This document shows, in pieces, positions 13,001 through 28,000 of a stretch of DNA of 64,000 bases. This DNA is from Pycnopodia helianthoides (Eukaryota > Echinodermata > Asteroidea > Forcipulatida > Asteriidae). The notes under the pieces were generated by a model. It saw only the letters and a program-made list of their open reading frames with translations, was not told the DNA's origin and ran no database searches. A program made the position numbers and the translations under genes. How positions within the stretch are numbered: the first letter of the stretch is position 1; the number at the start of each line of letters is the position of its first letter. The stretch is taken from the NCBI GenBank assembly GCA_032158295.1, contig CM063253.1, forward strand, positions 5,115,001 to 5,179,000. The letters run 5' to 3'.

Positions 13001-16000
13001 CTAGGATTGCAGCTTGACATGTTCACAACTCAGGGTGTGTCTTTGGGCTCATGTACATGACGAAGGTGACCAGGGTGGGGTGGGGGTGGGGACGGAGTAA
13101 TAAATAACCCTACCAAGGACTCTACTTTGAAATAAAGTTACGCACGCCTGTAGTAATTCAACTTTTAAATAGTGCCCCTGTAACCCTGCATGGGGAGTGT
13201 CTTGGCCGCTGCTGCCGACATGAACATTTCTACACAATTGCCTCAAGTTAATGGTTTCCCCTTGAAATCATGATCTAATTGATTGAAACAGGTTGATTGT
13301 ACTGTACATGAACTCCAAGGTTACGCTGTGAAAGCAAGCAGGACTTTCAATGCCACCAAAGTTTGTTTTTTTCCACTGGTGATGTCCCCCCAATGAATCC
13401 CTGGTCTACCAGGAAAAAATGGGCCCACTTATCACAGACAGCTTGTTGAGATTATTTCATTTTTTGTAGTTTTCGGTTGTACCCAGGGTCAATAATACAC
13501 CCACCGACCTATGGAAATGTATTTATGAATACCTTGTCAAAAGACTCTGGCATTCTAGGTTCCACCCAGGGGTGTCATATGGTCAACCAGGGAACTGGGG
13601 ACATCTATTTTCATGATTTCTGGTCTTGATTTTGTTTTCCCCCGGTGGATTCAGTGTTAGAAGGTAGTAAAAGAGGCATGAATTTTGTCCGGAATAAGGT
13701 AATTTAAGCACTTGTTTGTTTCCGCGTCGTCCATGCAACCCCCTCCAATATTTGGTCATAAATGTCACAATCGGAGAACGCCCCGAGTTACTCAGTCAAG
13801 AATACACCTGCCGGGTAACCGTAATAACACAAATATACGTTTTCAAAATCGCTATTATTTACGCCACTTGAGTCTGATATCGGATGTCTGGGATTGAGAA
13901 GGAAAAAAAATTGTGAAAACTCTTCATGTGCAGACAGACGGGAATAAGTCCGATTGGACGAGCCAGTTTTGTTTTTATCCAAATTGTTTCTCATCTGGCT
14001 ATAAATTTAATACAATGAATTTAAAGCTACAATCAAAACTCATTACAGATAATTTACATTTTACGAGAGTAACATGATTTACAAGTCCGTGGTTATTTAA
14101 TTTAGTGCAGAAGAAATCTCTTGGGCCCCTTTTCTGATTCCAAAGCCAGAGCCTGGGTACTGTTGGTGAAGGTCGGGAAATTTTCCCCGAGGCGGGGTGC
14201 TGTGAGATTTTTTATTATCCAGTGAGCAGTGAAGATTACTCCAGAACAAGCAAGGTTCTAGCCAGGATTTGGTAAAAGGGTGTCCAAATTTGCTGGAAAC
14301 TTATAAACTGTGCGTCCAAATTGCTCACTTACAATATATTTACATGTAAATGACTTGATAAAACAGGGTGTCCAAATTTAAAACAAGGTGTGCAAAAGAC
14401 ACCCAGACACCCCTCTGGCTAACACTATGAGGACAAGGCTGGCAACAGTTAGGCAGACAGAGTGAGGAACAAACAATCTTGTAGACCTTTTTTCCTTCAT
14501 CATCTTGGCCCAACTTCCCAGAGCTGCTTAAGCACAAAACAGAGAAGTCTCCCGAATTCCGAAAATCTACTCCCCGGTAGTAGAGCAAATAGCAAGACAA
14601 GTTCTCTACACAGCAAGTAGATATTTATACACATGGTGTTACCGCAAACCGAATATACATTGATACCTCACCATGCCATGCCTCAAAAACCATACACAAA
14701 ACAGTAGCTAAGCACAACACAATGATGCTTCCCAGAATAGGTTACCGGCCAAAATACAATGCACATGTATACCATCTGGTATCCTGCTTATTTTTGCTTA
14801 GCAGAAAAAATGTTAAGAACCATTGGCTTCTTAAAGGATGTGCAACATCTTTGACAAGATATAAACTTTGACATGATATGAAAATGGTCATGATAGAACC
14901 TTCCCTTTAAATATTTTTGCCTAAAAGGCTACACAACTTTTTTGAGAAATTACTAAAACAATTAGTGTTAATCAAACAAATCCGAAATCCCAATGTTTGT
15001 AGAAAAAAAATGTATATCAACGCTCATAACCAATATTCCAAGCCAGGACAATAATGGAACCCATCAAGGCAAACCTAAAACAAAACAAAAAACACTAAAA
15101 GACACAAACAGTAAATGATTTTCTAAATACCTGATAGTAATAATTGAATAACTGTCCTTCCAAATTTTCCCCACAAACACTGAGATATTCTGACGAAAGT
15201 GTCCTTTGCTCTGAAAAAAACCAACGTCCTTTCTTAATCGAGAATTCAATTCTAAGTATTGCACTTTTTCTGCTTTCCTTTTTAATGTGTTTAACATACC
15301 TTTGCCACTTCAGATTTACCTAAATGCTCTGAGCTTTTCACAAATTTCCTTTGGGGATTTCTGATCTGGTTTTTACAAAACGCTTTACAATTTTGTTTCC
15401 TTCAAGTTGAGAGTTCTGGATGTTTGTAGCACGTTTCTTTGTTAAAAACGGGGACCGATGAATGGAGTCCATTGGCTTTTGAAACTGTGTTATTCTGTGG
15501 GTCATTAACTTGTAACAAAACAACACCTCCAGATATTTCCGGGAACATGCACTGCACAAGAGTCGCTGCATGTTGCGTGTTGTTTGCCCATCAGTGCAGG
15601 GCATGAGTCAAGATCTGGTGGCTGAGTCTACCGAATCTGGGTTCAAATCCCAGTCAAGAAATTGAATCGCTCAAAACTAGAATGAAAAAAATTGCCGTAA
15701 AACTACCGCCACTTAGAAATGGAAAAAAATTGCCAAAACCATGCCACTGTTTTTCACTCTTTATTCACTTACACTATTACATACCCCCTGTTTATTGGGC
15801 CTAAGCATTCCTGAAAGCATCTCAACTCCCATGGAGTATGCAGCACCAGTAGCCAAACCGGCACACAGGTTGCTGATCATTCACATCAACAATCTCAACC
15901 CTCGCAGGTACCCTATTTACTCCCTGGGTGATGAGAAGCATCCTACAGTTAAGCGTCTTGCCCAAGAACACAAGTTTCCTGACCGGGATTCGAACCCCCA

Positions 16001-19000
16001 CTCTGATGACTCGGCCATCAGAACTAGAGTTCAATGCTCCAGATTGCTCGGGTGCGGACACATCATGACCAAAGACATGCCACATAAAAGACCGAAGATA
16101 TAAAACATATCCGAGGAAACAAGATACTCTTTCTGCTCGCAATCAATGAAAAAGTGTTGGTCGGATTCAGCATTTTTCAAAAGAGTTGCGTCACGAAACC
16201 CTGAAGTAAAAAGGGGTGACTGGAGGGCAGAGATTATCGGTGTTATTTCTTGTCTACATGTCAACAAGTTGGCTGCATAGTCTCCCGTCCTGTACTGGTT
16301 TCAGAAATGGATTTGAACTATGAACAAGGGTAGTAATTAAAAGTGCAAGGCAGTTCAAAAGCACCTGTACTAAATGCCTGCTACTACTATTATTTTTACA
16401 CACATGGCAATTTGTTTTCAAAAGAACATTACTTATACACAAATGTTTTTCCTCAAACAAAACAAAACAAGATTGTTCAGCGATAAATCAATAAAATATT
16501 CACAAGAATTAACTTTCAATCAAATAACCTTTTCGGTTGATTGCATTTCAAAGGACAACAGCAAGACAAAATTTCCGCTCCTCTGTTTTGCCAAAGAGTA
16601 CGGTGCCTTTGTTTTCTAAACTAAACTTTGGACTAAATGCTTTCTTGCATCTTGTGATGGGGGGAGTAGAGTGAATTATTAGTACGTGCCCAGTCAGCAT
16701 ATAAGTAGATTAACCGGAAGATGAAAGGCTCGTAAAAAATGTACATAATGTTTAACCCAAAGGACTGCTAATCTTTCAAAGGCCAACTGTTATTTATTTT
16801 CAATTTTAAGGAAATGAACGCTCATGAAAAAAGCCGCCCGGTCCGACTTTTACCCAACAAAAAGACCACTTGGTAAACATGCCAGTGAAAGCGCTGACTT
16901 TTTAATAGGGACCCATCGGCATGTTCCAATCTTTTATTCAGCCCGACCGGCTCGCTGTGTTTGGTCAGACAACACCGCGGAGAACTTGACGCGCCGATCT
17001 TAAAAAATCACCTCGCCGGATCAATCGGTAAAACAGAGACTCTCTGTATCCAAGGGAAAATAGCGTGTTTTTTAAGGCTGTGAGGCAAACCGATCACCGG
17101 CCAAGTGTGAGAAATTGGCCCCTTTTATGTCCCTGGCCGGCCAGGAAATCTGAACTGAATGACAAGTCTCCCTCAGCACTGGGAAAACATCCTTAAGTCA
17201 ACATGAAATTGTATGGACATCAAAGTAGAGGGATGGGGCCCTGTGCAGCGGGACAAAAAAGACCAGCAGCCAGGGTCAACGTGCATGTATGGCAGAGGTG
17301 TGGAGTTAACTTTTGACATTGACTTTCGTTTTTGACTTATTTTCCTCTCCTTTCTCCGTCTTTGTTTATGCAGAGATGACGAGTGTGTTTAGTAAGCGGC
17401 ATGCTGAGTGATCGTGGGAAGACACCACGGCCAAATCTTTAAAGCTGTGAAAGACGTGTCACAGTTTTCGCATGATTTTTTTATTTTTTAAAAAAATAAA
17501 ACTGACAATGCTGAATTTAAGTCTTTACTTGCGTCACAGTTGTAGAAATTAGCTATAAGTGTGTCATGAGAAATGTTCTAGCTCCGGCTAAAGCTAGCAT
17601 ATTATTGAGCTGATAAGCACAAATTGCGGGCCGATAAGCACAAATTGCGGGCCGATAAGCACAAATTGTGGCTGTCACACCCAAAAATACATTATATATA
17701 TAAAAACTAAAAATTACAGTTTGATTTTTACTACTGATCAAATTCACAGAAACCAAAGATTAACACCACGTAAAAAAACATTCCGAGGACCTCGATTCAG
17801 TTCAGTGTGCTTCAAAGGCCACACTCCCAAAATCTGGGTTCAGAATGCCTCAGTTTTGAGAAAACATGGGAAGAAACCCTGAGTATGAGCAGAGGTTAGA
17901 GCCTATTTTAAAGCAAGACCCTGTGGATTGGTTGAGGCATCCTTTGTCCAATCTCAGTTCAGACATGGTCCAGCCTGTGGTCCAGCACACCAGAAGATCC
18001 ATGCATCCACACAACAAACTCCCAGTCTTGGTGCAAGACGCTGTCAATCAATCTCTTCCACACTGCAGTACTGTCTGCCACACAAACAATATCACATGCA
18101 CTACACAAACGACTCTGACTCAATGATAGAACGGGTGAAATTGTGGAGCCGCAGAACACTTGATACAAAAATAACACAAGCATATCCGTGCATCAAGACT
18201 ACAAACTTCCCGGCACACCATAAAAACCACAGTATTCACTGATTCACTCCCATCTGAAGAAAGTCACTAAAGCCCCTCTCACACCTGACAGAATTCCCAG
18301 GAAATTTCTGGCAAGTTTGTTTGACCTTTCCGCACTTCATCAGCTCAGTGCTGTAAGGTCGTTAATTGCAATTTTAAATACGTAATAATCAAAAGGTCGT
18401 TAAGTGAAAAAAATGAATAACTTGGAAAAAATAAACCAAAATCTACAAGTAACTTTGTTCTTAGAAACTGAATGTTTCATTTTGCCAACCTAATTTTTGG
18501 AGACCACTCTTGATCAATATCTACTCCATTTACCAGGAGCTCCAAAATATGCAAAACCAATTTTACGAATCCATACAAACTGCACTGGTGGTGGGTTGGG
18601 GGTGGGTTGGTGTTGGGTTGGGGGTGGGTTGGTGGTGGGTTGGGGTGGGTTGGGGGTGGGTTGGTGGTGGGTTGGTGGTGGGTTGGTGGTGGGTTGGTGG
18701 TGGGTTGGGTGGTGGGTTGGGGGTGGGTTGGGGGTGGTTGGTGGTGGGTTGGTGGTGGTTGGTGTGGGTTGGTGGTGGGTTGGTGGGGGTTGGTGTTGGT
18801 GGTGGTGGGTTGGGGGTGGGTTGGGGGTGGGTTGGCGGTGGGGTTAAAACTCCCATGGAAGTTGCATGCGGTTTCATTTCCTGGGAAACCGGTTCTGCAG
18901 TGTGAAATAGTGTAGGGTTTTAAATATCTACAATCAATGGCTACAATTTCCTCTGCTACAGATGCCACCTTGAAGGCCCTATTAAGCACTTCATGGGTTT

Positions 19001-22000
19001 TTGCACACCGCTTATGTCAGGAATGTTTACTGGTCTTTTCGGACGACAGAGTCAATGTTTGCTTTATATTTCGCGCTAGGGTGGGTTGGGTGTCCCCTTC
19101 TACAACAACCTGGGCGTCTGGTGTCTTCAGTGGGTGTCTGGAATGGTTGTTATTCTTTTGGGATGAGGAGGAGGTCACAAGGACAGGCGATCATGTCTGA
19201 TTCCCTGTACACACAATGACACCGATAGTTTGAATTCTCAGTTAATAGAAAGGCACCAGACTATTTTCCAGACTCACTTTTTGCTAAGCAGATAATTGTT
19301 GAGCAATGTTTGCTGCCTTGAGCACTGCTTTGAGCAGCTCTATGAAATTGGGCCCAGGGCTCGAAGGACACAAAAAGACTGACCCCTTTATGGTTAAACG
19401 AGAATCCATATTCCTTACTGCCATTGCAGGGGGGGAGCAAGACAAAAATGGCAGGTGCATGATGGAGGTTTCCGCAAAACCTCATTATAGCCCGCAAGAG
19501 TCCCACTAGTATTCAAACACATTTTAGGAACCATTGGTTCCCACGTACATTGCTTTAAAAGTGTAAAAGAAACAAAATCAAACACTTATACATTCAAATA
19601 TAAATGCACAAGACTTGCATGGCCTATTGTGGGGACGATATCAGACAATTCTAGGTCATGGACCCATTCATGGTGGCTTTTCAAATTCATCCCTCGGCAC
19701 ACAATAAACTCCAAGCAAATACTGAACACAAAACTGGAGACAGAGATACACCTATCACCCTTTAAGCTCAAACAAGCCACACTTCAGCCGAATAATGCCC
19801 CTCACTTTGACCAGAATGATTGCATTTGACGGTTTAGCACCTTGGAACAAGGCTGTCCAACCACCAAGATTTGTAGCTTGGCTACACCATAGAGAAAGGA
19901 CACAGGCCACCACAAAAAAATGTACCCCAGGTCCGGGTCGTTTAACTACAAGCACCCAAGGACAGAAACTGGTGAGAAAGCCGACATTTGGTGAGGTTTT
20001 GAAAATTCAATCAAGGGGCAAGGCAACAGGGTCCAATGTCATGGCTCTGCTTACTGTAAGCAAAGAATCGGCGCTTACGGAAGCAGGAAATTTGGCGCTT
20101 ACATCAAGTGTACTTCACAGGAATTTCAGCACGTAATTTTTGCTTGTGCGCATGCAGACTCCACGTTACTAGGCATTCTTCGCTTACACAGCTAGCGCAG
20201 AAATTCAGGGCTTAAAGGGAATGTATACATTTGGTAATCACTCTTAAACTTGGTTAGAAGTACAGCAGCTTTCGATAGTATAGAGCATTTTGAGAATCAT
20301 TTTACTTCGGAGTAATGTGGTTATGGAAAAATATAGGCCTATCAGTTTTTATCAGAAAAAAAAAATTGAATCTGAGAAGCAATTCTATCAGAAATAATCT
20401 CAGATTGTGTATTCCAATTGCGGACTATTCTTCCTGCGTGGACATAACCGCTCCGGACTTTCAGCGATATCTCAAAAACGCTACCACCTTTTGAAATGAT
20501 ATTTTCACAGGTTAGTTTTATTGTACATCTACATTATACGATTAAAACAATTGAAAGGTTCTAAAAACCAAAGGTATGCGTTCCCTTTAAGGACACAAGT
20601 GTCAAGACCAGGACTGGAACCCACACTCTGCTGAATACCAGGAGCTTCTGGACATATCTTTACATTCGCTAACTCCCCCCTCTGTAAAAAAATGACAAAA
20701 ACGATGCGAGTAAAATACCCAGACACCGACTCCTACCCATAGAACATGTAAATTATACACATTTACAGTTTTTTTTGCACTGTCAAGCTAACAGTAGTGG
20801 AGTGTCAGTGATTTGGAGGACAGCGCCATCATTTATCTACCGTAATACCCCTCACATTGACCAGAATGATTGCATTTGATGGTTTAGAACCTTGGAACAA
20901 GCCTGTATAAACCACCACATTTGTAGAGCTGTCTACGGGCTGTGGTTAACTGCAAGGACCCAAGGACAGAGACTGGTGAGAAAGCTGACATTTGGGTGAA
21001 GTTCGGGAAAATTCCATATAAGGGCACCTCTTACACCACAATCTCCTGCGAACTTGACACAGTTAAGACAAAATTATTTCAAACATGCTTCCGGACAGTT
21101 TGAAGGTCACTTTCCAATCGGAATAACATACAAAAAGTTAGAGGCCATTTACAGTTATCAACATTTTCATGACAGGCAAATAGTGCACTTTTTCAGGACA
21201 TCCCTCCACCCCATACAAAAGTGTACAGAAGAAAAATGCTGAATTCTTTCCTGCTAATTTTATGGTCACATGTGTAACATAGTGTTAGCCAGAGGGGTGT
21301 CTTTTGGGCACCCTGTTTTAAATTTGGACACCCTGTGGCATCTGTCATTTACATGTATTGTAAGTGAACAATTTGGACACCCAGTTTTTAAACTTCAAGC
21401 AAACTTTGACACCCTTTTACCAAATCCTGGCTAAAACAAATGTGCAAAGTAGCACAGTAAGCAGAGCCATGAATTGGGCCTGGCCGAGGGAGGGATATAT
21501 TACAGCCGTACAGCCCATGCACTGACTTGATTCTAGGTCTAGTTCTGGTGTCGATTCCTGCATGGAAAGCTAGCTGTATGACTTGCAATATGACGGCTAG
21601 GGGGAGTGAAGGTACAGCTGGCACTGGATTCTAATCCGCAATGATTTGTACAAATTAACAATCTTACTATGAGTTTAGCCATTGATTACTGACATTAAAC
21701 AAATTGACAAAATCAAAATTATATTTTAATTTAGAGAGCAGACACAGGCGGCACAACCCTTCCCCCTCGCGTACGGTTTGTACACTCACGAAACTGACAG
21801 TAATTGTGAGCAGCCAATTAGGTTGGTGGAATACAGGACCATTTCTCAACCTGTGTCTGATCTATCTGTTTCAAAATGGAAAATTGTTATCCATATAAAT
21901 AAATTCTGTAACAAGCAGGACTCAAATTTGAGGGAGTGGGGGGGGGGAATCAACAATACTGCAGGGCTTATAAGTAGCCCAAAATGTTCACAAAATTTCT

Positions 22001-25000
22001 TGTAACAAGACCAGAATCAAAATGAGCAAAACAAATTACACACAGTGTAACATATACCATTATCTAGTATACCATACACACTTTTTTTATTTGAATATTA
22101 GCACTAGAGAAGATTTATGTCATTCTTATGGGTGAGTATACAGGGCTCGCCCTTAACACTAGCCCAGCGTACATTGTCTAGTAAAAAATTCTATGGGCTA
22201 GTAAACACCACTTCTCAACTTGCCCTGTGGGCAACTAAAAACTGTGCAACCTACTTGTTTAAAATGCTAATTTCTTCCTTTTCAAATGTGAATAATTAAT
22301 GTATAAAATGTGTTAATCGTTATTGAGTGTGTGAATTTAACTTCATTTGATCATTACACTGGTAGTGATCGTTAACATTACACATCAAATGGCAATTCCT
22401 GTTTGAAATCTGGGCTACTTAAACTTCCTAGAGGCAAGTAAAATGCACAGTTTACTGGCCCGGCTACTTTACGAAAAGCTTAAGCGCAAGGCCTGGTATA
22501 CCTCGATACTAAACAGAATTGAAAGATACTATCAGACTCAAAAGTTAACCTTTGAACAACATTTCTGTTAAAAGATAAATCGACCGAAAATCACAAGAGG
22601 ACCGGACATGTCGGGTTGTGCATTTACTGGCCCAATGCTAAATTCACTGGCTCAGGGCTGGGGCCTGTGGTCCAGTGTAAATCTGGAGCCCCGAATAATA
22701 TTGACATTTAAGGCTTTTTTATACTTTGAGATAAATGTAAATTTTGTGTTTGATATTAAAACACTGGACATGTAACACTTTATAAGGGCATACCTAAGGG
22801 GTGACAAGAAAGATTTCATTACGGTGACATGCACACTACAAAAACCGGAACCATTCTGTTGTTTGCACAGCTCTCAAAATGTAGACAGGGTGGTCCCAGA
22901 GGGGTGTCCCCTGTCCCAAAGTGACCCATTCCTATCATCTGACTAATTCACATGATACTTCTGTCTCTATCTGGGCTCAAATCAACACCCTCGCATGACC
23001 CTTCCATCCTGGGCTCTCCAACCTAACATGACCATCCACCTCCCCCCCCACCACCCCCCAAGACCCCATCATCACCCCAGACACTACCATCTCATGACTC
23101 AAATATTCTGAAAATGTCTGTCCCTCTTTCCCTCTGGAGTTTGCGGAACAGTGGGGTTTCTGCTGTAATGAGGTGGTCAGTTGGCATAAATTGGGACAGA
23201 ATACAGATTTATTCCTGACCCGGTTTTTTGTGGTTTTTAAAAGTCGTTCCCCGTAGTAAACAACTTGAATCTGGAAGACGGAAGGAATGAGAAATATTTG
23301 CAAGGGATTAGGGGCTGGAAATCAGACTTGATCATGGTGCAGAATAAAACTATTTCTTTCTTTAAAGTTTGCATATAAAATGCAGAGAAGTCAGGTTGGC
23401 TTCTGAAGTGAATTTTTATCCCACCCAAATAATAATATTTAATAATTTTTGTAAGCATACAAATATTGGATGATATGATTACATTGTTGCAGCATATAAT
23501 CCTGAGGTGAAATGGAAAAGCCAGATTTCACCGCGCAAGTAAATTCTGTGAAATGCATTCAGTATTTGTTTTTTATATTTTAAGTCACACATAGATCATT
23601 GTCAACCATTTGAAATTTGTTCACAACAAACACAAAGTAGACACCGAAACTCAGGAGGTTTACAGACTCTGTGCATCACCAGAAATACAGAACTACAGGT
23701 TTGGACACAATGTGGATTACTTCTTTCTCCCTGTGGTGACTGCTTTACTTCGTTTCAAGAAAATTCAAAGGCTCAAGGAGATTTTAAGAAAATCCTAAAA
23801 TCAGAACAGATCTATGCAATATTGAGGTGTAATATCTCAATTTGAAGTGGGGGGGGGGGGGCTGTTTTTCTTGACCCTGAATGGAGGTTTTCATTACTTG
23901 ACAAACTTGCTGAAAGCTGTACTGACATTCAGGTCACTCCTGGGTCTTAAATCACTCCAAAATAAGCACTTGTTAATTTTTATTGGGCCATAAATTGCAG
24001 CGATTGCAGCAATCAAGGAGCAATCAAGTAACCTGTTAATGGGGACCTTAAATGTCCGATCATCCCTGACCTTATGCACAGGGGCACTTGAAAATTAGCC
24101 GTGAAATACATGAAAGCAAAAATAAAGTAAACAAACCAACAAAGAAACCGTGAGAAAAAGGCAAATTTTGTGGTTGCCCTACTAGTGTACTGTTACCTTT
24201 GTTATCTACAGCTATTGAAAAAATATCCCCAAAATAGCACGGCAGGTAGGTGATGGGATTGTGCCTTTGATGATACATGCATGGAATTTGGCACACAGTC
24301 AGAGTATGTCATGAGAAAGATATTTGGCTAATGGGCCATCACAGATTTGTCCGTCAAAAAATAAAAGTAGACAAGCAACGGCTGGCAATATGAAAACTTT
24401 GAAAACTGCTTGGATGCTGCATGGCCCTACAGCCAAATATCTTTCTCATGAAATAATCTGACTGTGTGCCAAATTCCAATTTCGTATCGTAAAATATTTC
24501 CCCTATCTGCCTGCCCCACAACAAAGAAAGTATTGACTTCTACCATCAGGATTTTGAGTTTATTTCCTCAAGTTCACTTAAAAAGTCACTTATTTCATCA
24601 AAACAGCCTTCCCCCTTCCGAAAAATGAGAGCGACGACTTAGTTTTAAGAGTTTGCCAAACTGAAATCAGAATCTTCAGCCTTATGCACCACCCGCAGTG
24701 GTTTGAGACGCTTCCGAAGAAAATTGGGCTCAATATCACGGTCAAGCCAAACTATCAGGGTACCGGTTTACTTTACTCCTTGGTTTCATAGCAGTGGGTA
24801 ATTCTTTCCAGGTGTTGCTGATCACCAGGGAGTTTGACTGCCTCTGGTATTGTGTGGGGCTTTGATGGAGCCGAGAAGTGGTGCGAAGTTACACGCCCTA
24901 TGGGCGGGGCACCAGATTACTGGTATGCCGTACACTTATGATAAATGGTCTGACGTGGAGAAACGAAATGCAGGGTTGGGGAGTTTGTCGTTAAAGGTAT

Positions 25001-28000
25001 TTTCTCATTGCTTATTTGGAACCTGAGAAAAATTATTTCCATCCTCTACCGTTCTTTGGAGGTTTCACCCAAACGGATGATCCTGTTTCAGTGAGTTTTG
25101 TCAGGGATGTAGACCATGTGACCTGTGACATCACATGTTTACAAAAGAGCCACAGAGCCTGGACTTCCTACACAGCTCAATGGAAGAAAAACATTAAATC
25201 TTGTATTTTTTATGGAGATTGCACTGTCCGATTTGTATCCACTTTTGATTTGAGGAAAGGGGGGGGGGGCACATCTCAAAACTTGTTCAGCCGTTCTGAT
25301 GCTTCACAAAGGTGAACTGCCTCCATGCCCCTGGACGGTGCCTTGGTGCCCTTTGAAAAGTTAGCTAGTAAAATTTCCCTCAGTCATAGAGGTGCCCTTT
25401 ACTAAGGACAAACTGTCTATTAATACCCATAACTGATCATGCATAATGAAACAAAATGCACCACTTGTTAGAAGTTGTTGGAATTTGTTGCACTAGGCAG
25501 CTAGTCAACTTAAAATCCCACACCTTGATGCGTTTTGTTGCATTTAGCGGCCAAGTGATTGAACTTCAGGTGTTGGAATTTGTTGTACTTAGCACGGTGA
25601 ATTAACTGTTTTGGGGGGTGTGTACTGAAGGCATGTCGCAGCTTACATGGCTCCCATGCCAAGTAAGGTCACCAGACTACTTGAAGTGCAAATTGTTGCA
25701 TTTAGCTGGGCAAGCACCCCATGGCTGTCCAACCACAAACCACTTCACGGCAGAAAGCAACAAAATCACTTGTTGCATTTTGCTGCATTTAGCAGGGTGC
25801 CTCGAGAACACCTGATGGGGGGGGGGGGGGAGGGGGAGGTTGGTTACTGCAAGAGCGAATATCATCAAGCCCAGTGTTTTGTTTAAAATCCTGGCAAAAG
25901 CCTTCGAGTACTTCCGACCAACAACATAAATTTTCCAGAGCTCCAAATGAACCCTTCCGAAAGTTTTTAGAGGGGTATAAGAGACCACCATAAATTGTGA
26001 AAACAACAATAAATGTCAAGGCGGTTTGGAAACGAATGTTCCCTGGGGAAGTATAAAAAAAAAATCTCTCCATGGTCAGCTTTGCATCTCAATCCAAATG
26101 TAACTTAACCTTGTCTTTAAATGCATAATGCACATTCCCTCCAGATTCTGACAAGTCTACATTCTTTAATGTACCGTGTATTACACTGCAGGGTTTGCAC
26201 CGAATTTTTGCAATGACTGGCCAGCAGCGCCAGTTAGCTTGTCATTTCACTAGTCCGTAACCCTTTTCAGTCACTAGTCCATAATTCAGATGAAATAGGG
26301 ATGCTTTTCAACACTGAACCAGCCGGCCGGACCACTTGGAGAGAACTTTGACTGGTCCTCAGGTGTTATAACTGGTATTTGGCCAGCAGGCCACTGTAAA
26401 GGGAGGGCCACTGTTAAGGGAGAACGGTGCACTAGGTAGACAGATAAAACTTGATTGTCCCACCAGTGGAAATTCGTGTGACCTTTTGGCACAGAGCTGC
26501 CAACATTTGCATCTTGCAATCAGGGAGATGTTGTACAACAATCAGGGAGACATTTTGGAAAATACATTCAACATAATAGGGAGACAGTTTCTATAATCAG
26601 GGAGGTTGTCAAATGTGTTCATCTGATGGAAAGGTTGTTTTATTTTCAGGAAACTTTCTGCAGAATCAGGGAGAGTTGGCAGCTCTTTTGACAGTATAAA
26701 AAAAAAGCAAAAAATATACAGAAGACTCAGGCCTTGCGCTTAAGCTTTTTGAAAAGTAGCCCACCGGGCTAGTAAACCGTGCGTGTTTCACTTGCCCCAG
26801 GAAATCTGCCCTCAGACTTAAAAAAATGCATTGTCATAAAATTTATCTTTCTGATGTATTAATAATGGTTAGTGATTCTGCTAGCCAAGGATCGCGATGA
26901 CTATGAATAGGACCCAAGCGGGCTATAGGAATTATTAATTGTTGTATTAGGAGGGGGAAGCATTAAATGGAAAAATGTAATGCCTGTTCCGACAATCCAA
27001 TGGCAAGGATCTATGTGTGAGAGGGTTATATAAACAGCCATAAAGGCTTGACTTGGAGCTTTGACCACCATGTGAGCTTTAGGTCTGCAGCGAGACTCAA
27101 CTATATATGATGCCGCAAATTGTATAAACTTTACAAAACAAACGAATACAGTAGAAAGTAAAAACCACACAACAAACCGAAAGACTGGGGCTCCATTTCA
27201 AACTCTATGATGGATACCCATCTAGTTCATCACCCCAGACATTACCCGACCAATCTTCATGAAATAATGTACGCAAACATTGGCTATTACAGAAAAAAAA
27301 AATTCTCAGCAGAAACAGGTTGCCTAGCACAGTTCTATGTACTAACAAGTATTGCATTCGGCTGGCTCCCTACTAATGTCTGCTTAGCCCCAAAAACGAA
27401 GAAAGCACTTTTCTGCTCATCAGTACAACCAGAACCCCCCCCTTCAACCATGGGTCAACTTGAAACCAATGGCAAAGCCTGGTAAGCAGATTTGATCCCC
27501 CTTTCACAGCTTTGAAAATTAGCCGCAGATTTTTGTTGGTTCACTGCGGCCAGGGATCTACGATCTGGGACCACAAACTGTCACTCTCCCTCACCGGTGC
27601 AGTTCATCATTACTGAGGGTGGCTGTGACTGGGGCAGTGTATGGTGATGGCCAGGTTGCACCCACTGGGGTAAAGGTTAACTCTTTCGTACAGGTGAAAT
27701 CGAACAGGTTGAACCGCAACCCGCACCGGCTGTTACCGATCTGGTGTAAATATTTGTTCTTTCGCAAAAATAACTTCCTCTTTGAGAATGTGAGAAATAT
27801 TTCATTTTAATCACCGATGTTACCTCTGAGGAGAGTTTGCTACTTCAACAAATTTATGACTTGACCATTTATTGCATTTGCAATACTTTCATTGACAGCT
27901 ATAATAAGTAAGGGTAACACAATGTTCTCTAAAAAATTTCAAGCACGAAATGTCCACCAGTTATTTTTTATTTATTTATCAAGTCTGATTGTTGCAATCG

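Noticed and set aside
18477..18989. Long ORFs rich in Pro/Thr/His or Gly/Trp/Val on both strands
   Set aside because: They come from the simple GGTTGGTGG repeat. All frames are open because of composition, with no domain or start context.
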